This document shows positions 5,540-5,886 of a stretch of 5,886 nt of DNA, piece by piece. The stretch is from Akkermansia muciniphila. GTDB taxonomy: Bacteria > Verrucomicrobiota > Verrucomicrobiia > Limisphaerales > UBA9464. The DNA lies in assembly GCA_945873715.1 (NCBI GenBank), contig CAMCFL010000227.1, forward strand, positions 1 to 5,886. The letters are read 5' to 3'. Position numbers and translations under genes: made by a program. Every line of letters begins with the position of its first letter. The stretch's first letter is position 1. Under the pieces are notes generated by a model. It saw only the letters and a program-made list of their open reading frames with translations. It did not search any database and was not told the origin of the DNA.

Positions 5540-5886
5540 ATGAGTAAGAAGTCACTGCCTGCTGCGATCAACATTTCGTCGCTTTCCAAGGAAAAGCGCG
5601 TTTTCAAGCCCTCCAAGGAGTTCTCTTCGACCGCTCGGGTTCCCTCCATGGCGGCTTACAAGAAGCTGTGGACGGAATCCATCCGGCAGCCCGACCGTTT
5701 CTGGGGGCGCCACGCGAAGTCTGAACTCGTCTGGATGAAGCCCTTCAAGAAGGTGCTCCAGTGGAAGGAGCCGGTCGCGAAGTGGTTTCTGGGCGGCCAA
5801 CTGAACGTCTCCGCCAACTGCCTGGACAAGTGGTTGGGAACGGCCCATGCCAACAAGGCGGCCCTGATCTGGGAGGGGGAACCTGC
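5540..5886 (+). CDS. acs: Acetyl-CoA synthetase, N-terminal part (runs off the right edge)
   Basis: Acs converts acetate, ATP and CoA to acetyl-CoA, AMP and pyrophosphate through an acetyl-adenylate, feeding acetate into central metabolism in the cytoplasm. Only 115 residues of a protein usually near 650 are present. They match the N-terminal ACAS_N domain: AAYKKLWTESIRQPDRFWG (38-56), VWMKPFKKVLQW (64-75), GGQLNVSANCLDKWL (85-99) and KAALIWEGEP (106-115). The last two segments are close in position and sequence to the same places in E. coli Acs. The N-terminus is about ten residues longer than in E. coli, with a lysine- and serine-rich stretch. The AMP-binding and lysine-acetylation motifs lie beyond the window. 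No internal ATG gives a better start. A propionyl-CoA synthetase cannot be fully excluded from the N-terminus alone. Confidence 0.93.
   Translation, partial: MSKKSLPAAINISSLSKEKRVFKPSKEFSSTARVPSMAAYKKLWTESIRQPDRFWGRHAKSELVWMKPFKKVLQWKEPVAKWFLGGQLNVSANCLDKWLGTAHANKAALIWEGEP

Overview
The window is about 64% G+C by eye and densely coding, with six protein genes and no gaps over 150 bases. Two features point to the Planctomycetes-Verrucomicrobia-Chlamydiae group, most likely Verrucomicrobiota. One is a secreted protein that joins two Planctomycete-type haem c domains to a formylglycine-generating-enzyme-like domain. The other is the general style of the housekeeping proteins. This placement is an inference from protein architecture, not a search result.

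The left part (1-2456) is on the minus strand. The haem c/FGE-like gene comes first (2456 down to 699). After 142 bases comes a LytTR-family response regulator that runs off the left edge. A good -35 hexamer with a plausible -10 lies just upstream of the haem gene, in the 148-base divergent region (2457-2604) shared with the plus-strand genes.

The right part (2605-5886) is on the plus strand, with five genes in a row separated by 54 to 75 bases: a DsbA-family protein with a single-cysteine active site, UMP kinase (pyrH), ribosome recycling factor (frr), a secreted glycine-rich protein with one Sel1-like repeat, and the start of acetyl-CoA synthetase (acs), which runs off the right edge. pyrH-frr is a widely conserved pair linking pyrimidine nucleotide supply and translation. 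The usual upstream partners rpsB-tsf are absent here and the DsbA-like gene sits in their place. A strong GC-rich hairpin lies between pyrH and frr.

Most of the window is ordinary chromosome. I see no mobile element, CRISPR array, RNA gene or defence system. The points most worth following are the haem c/FGE-like protein, whose FGE-like part lacks the catalytic cysteine pair, the pyrH-frr hairpin, and the overlapping dyads just before the response-regulator start codon.
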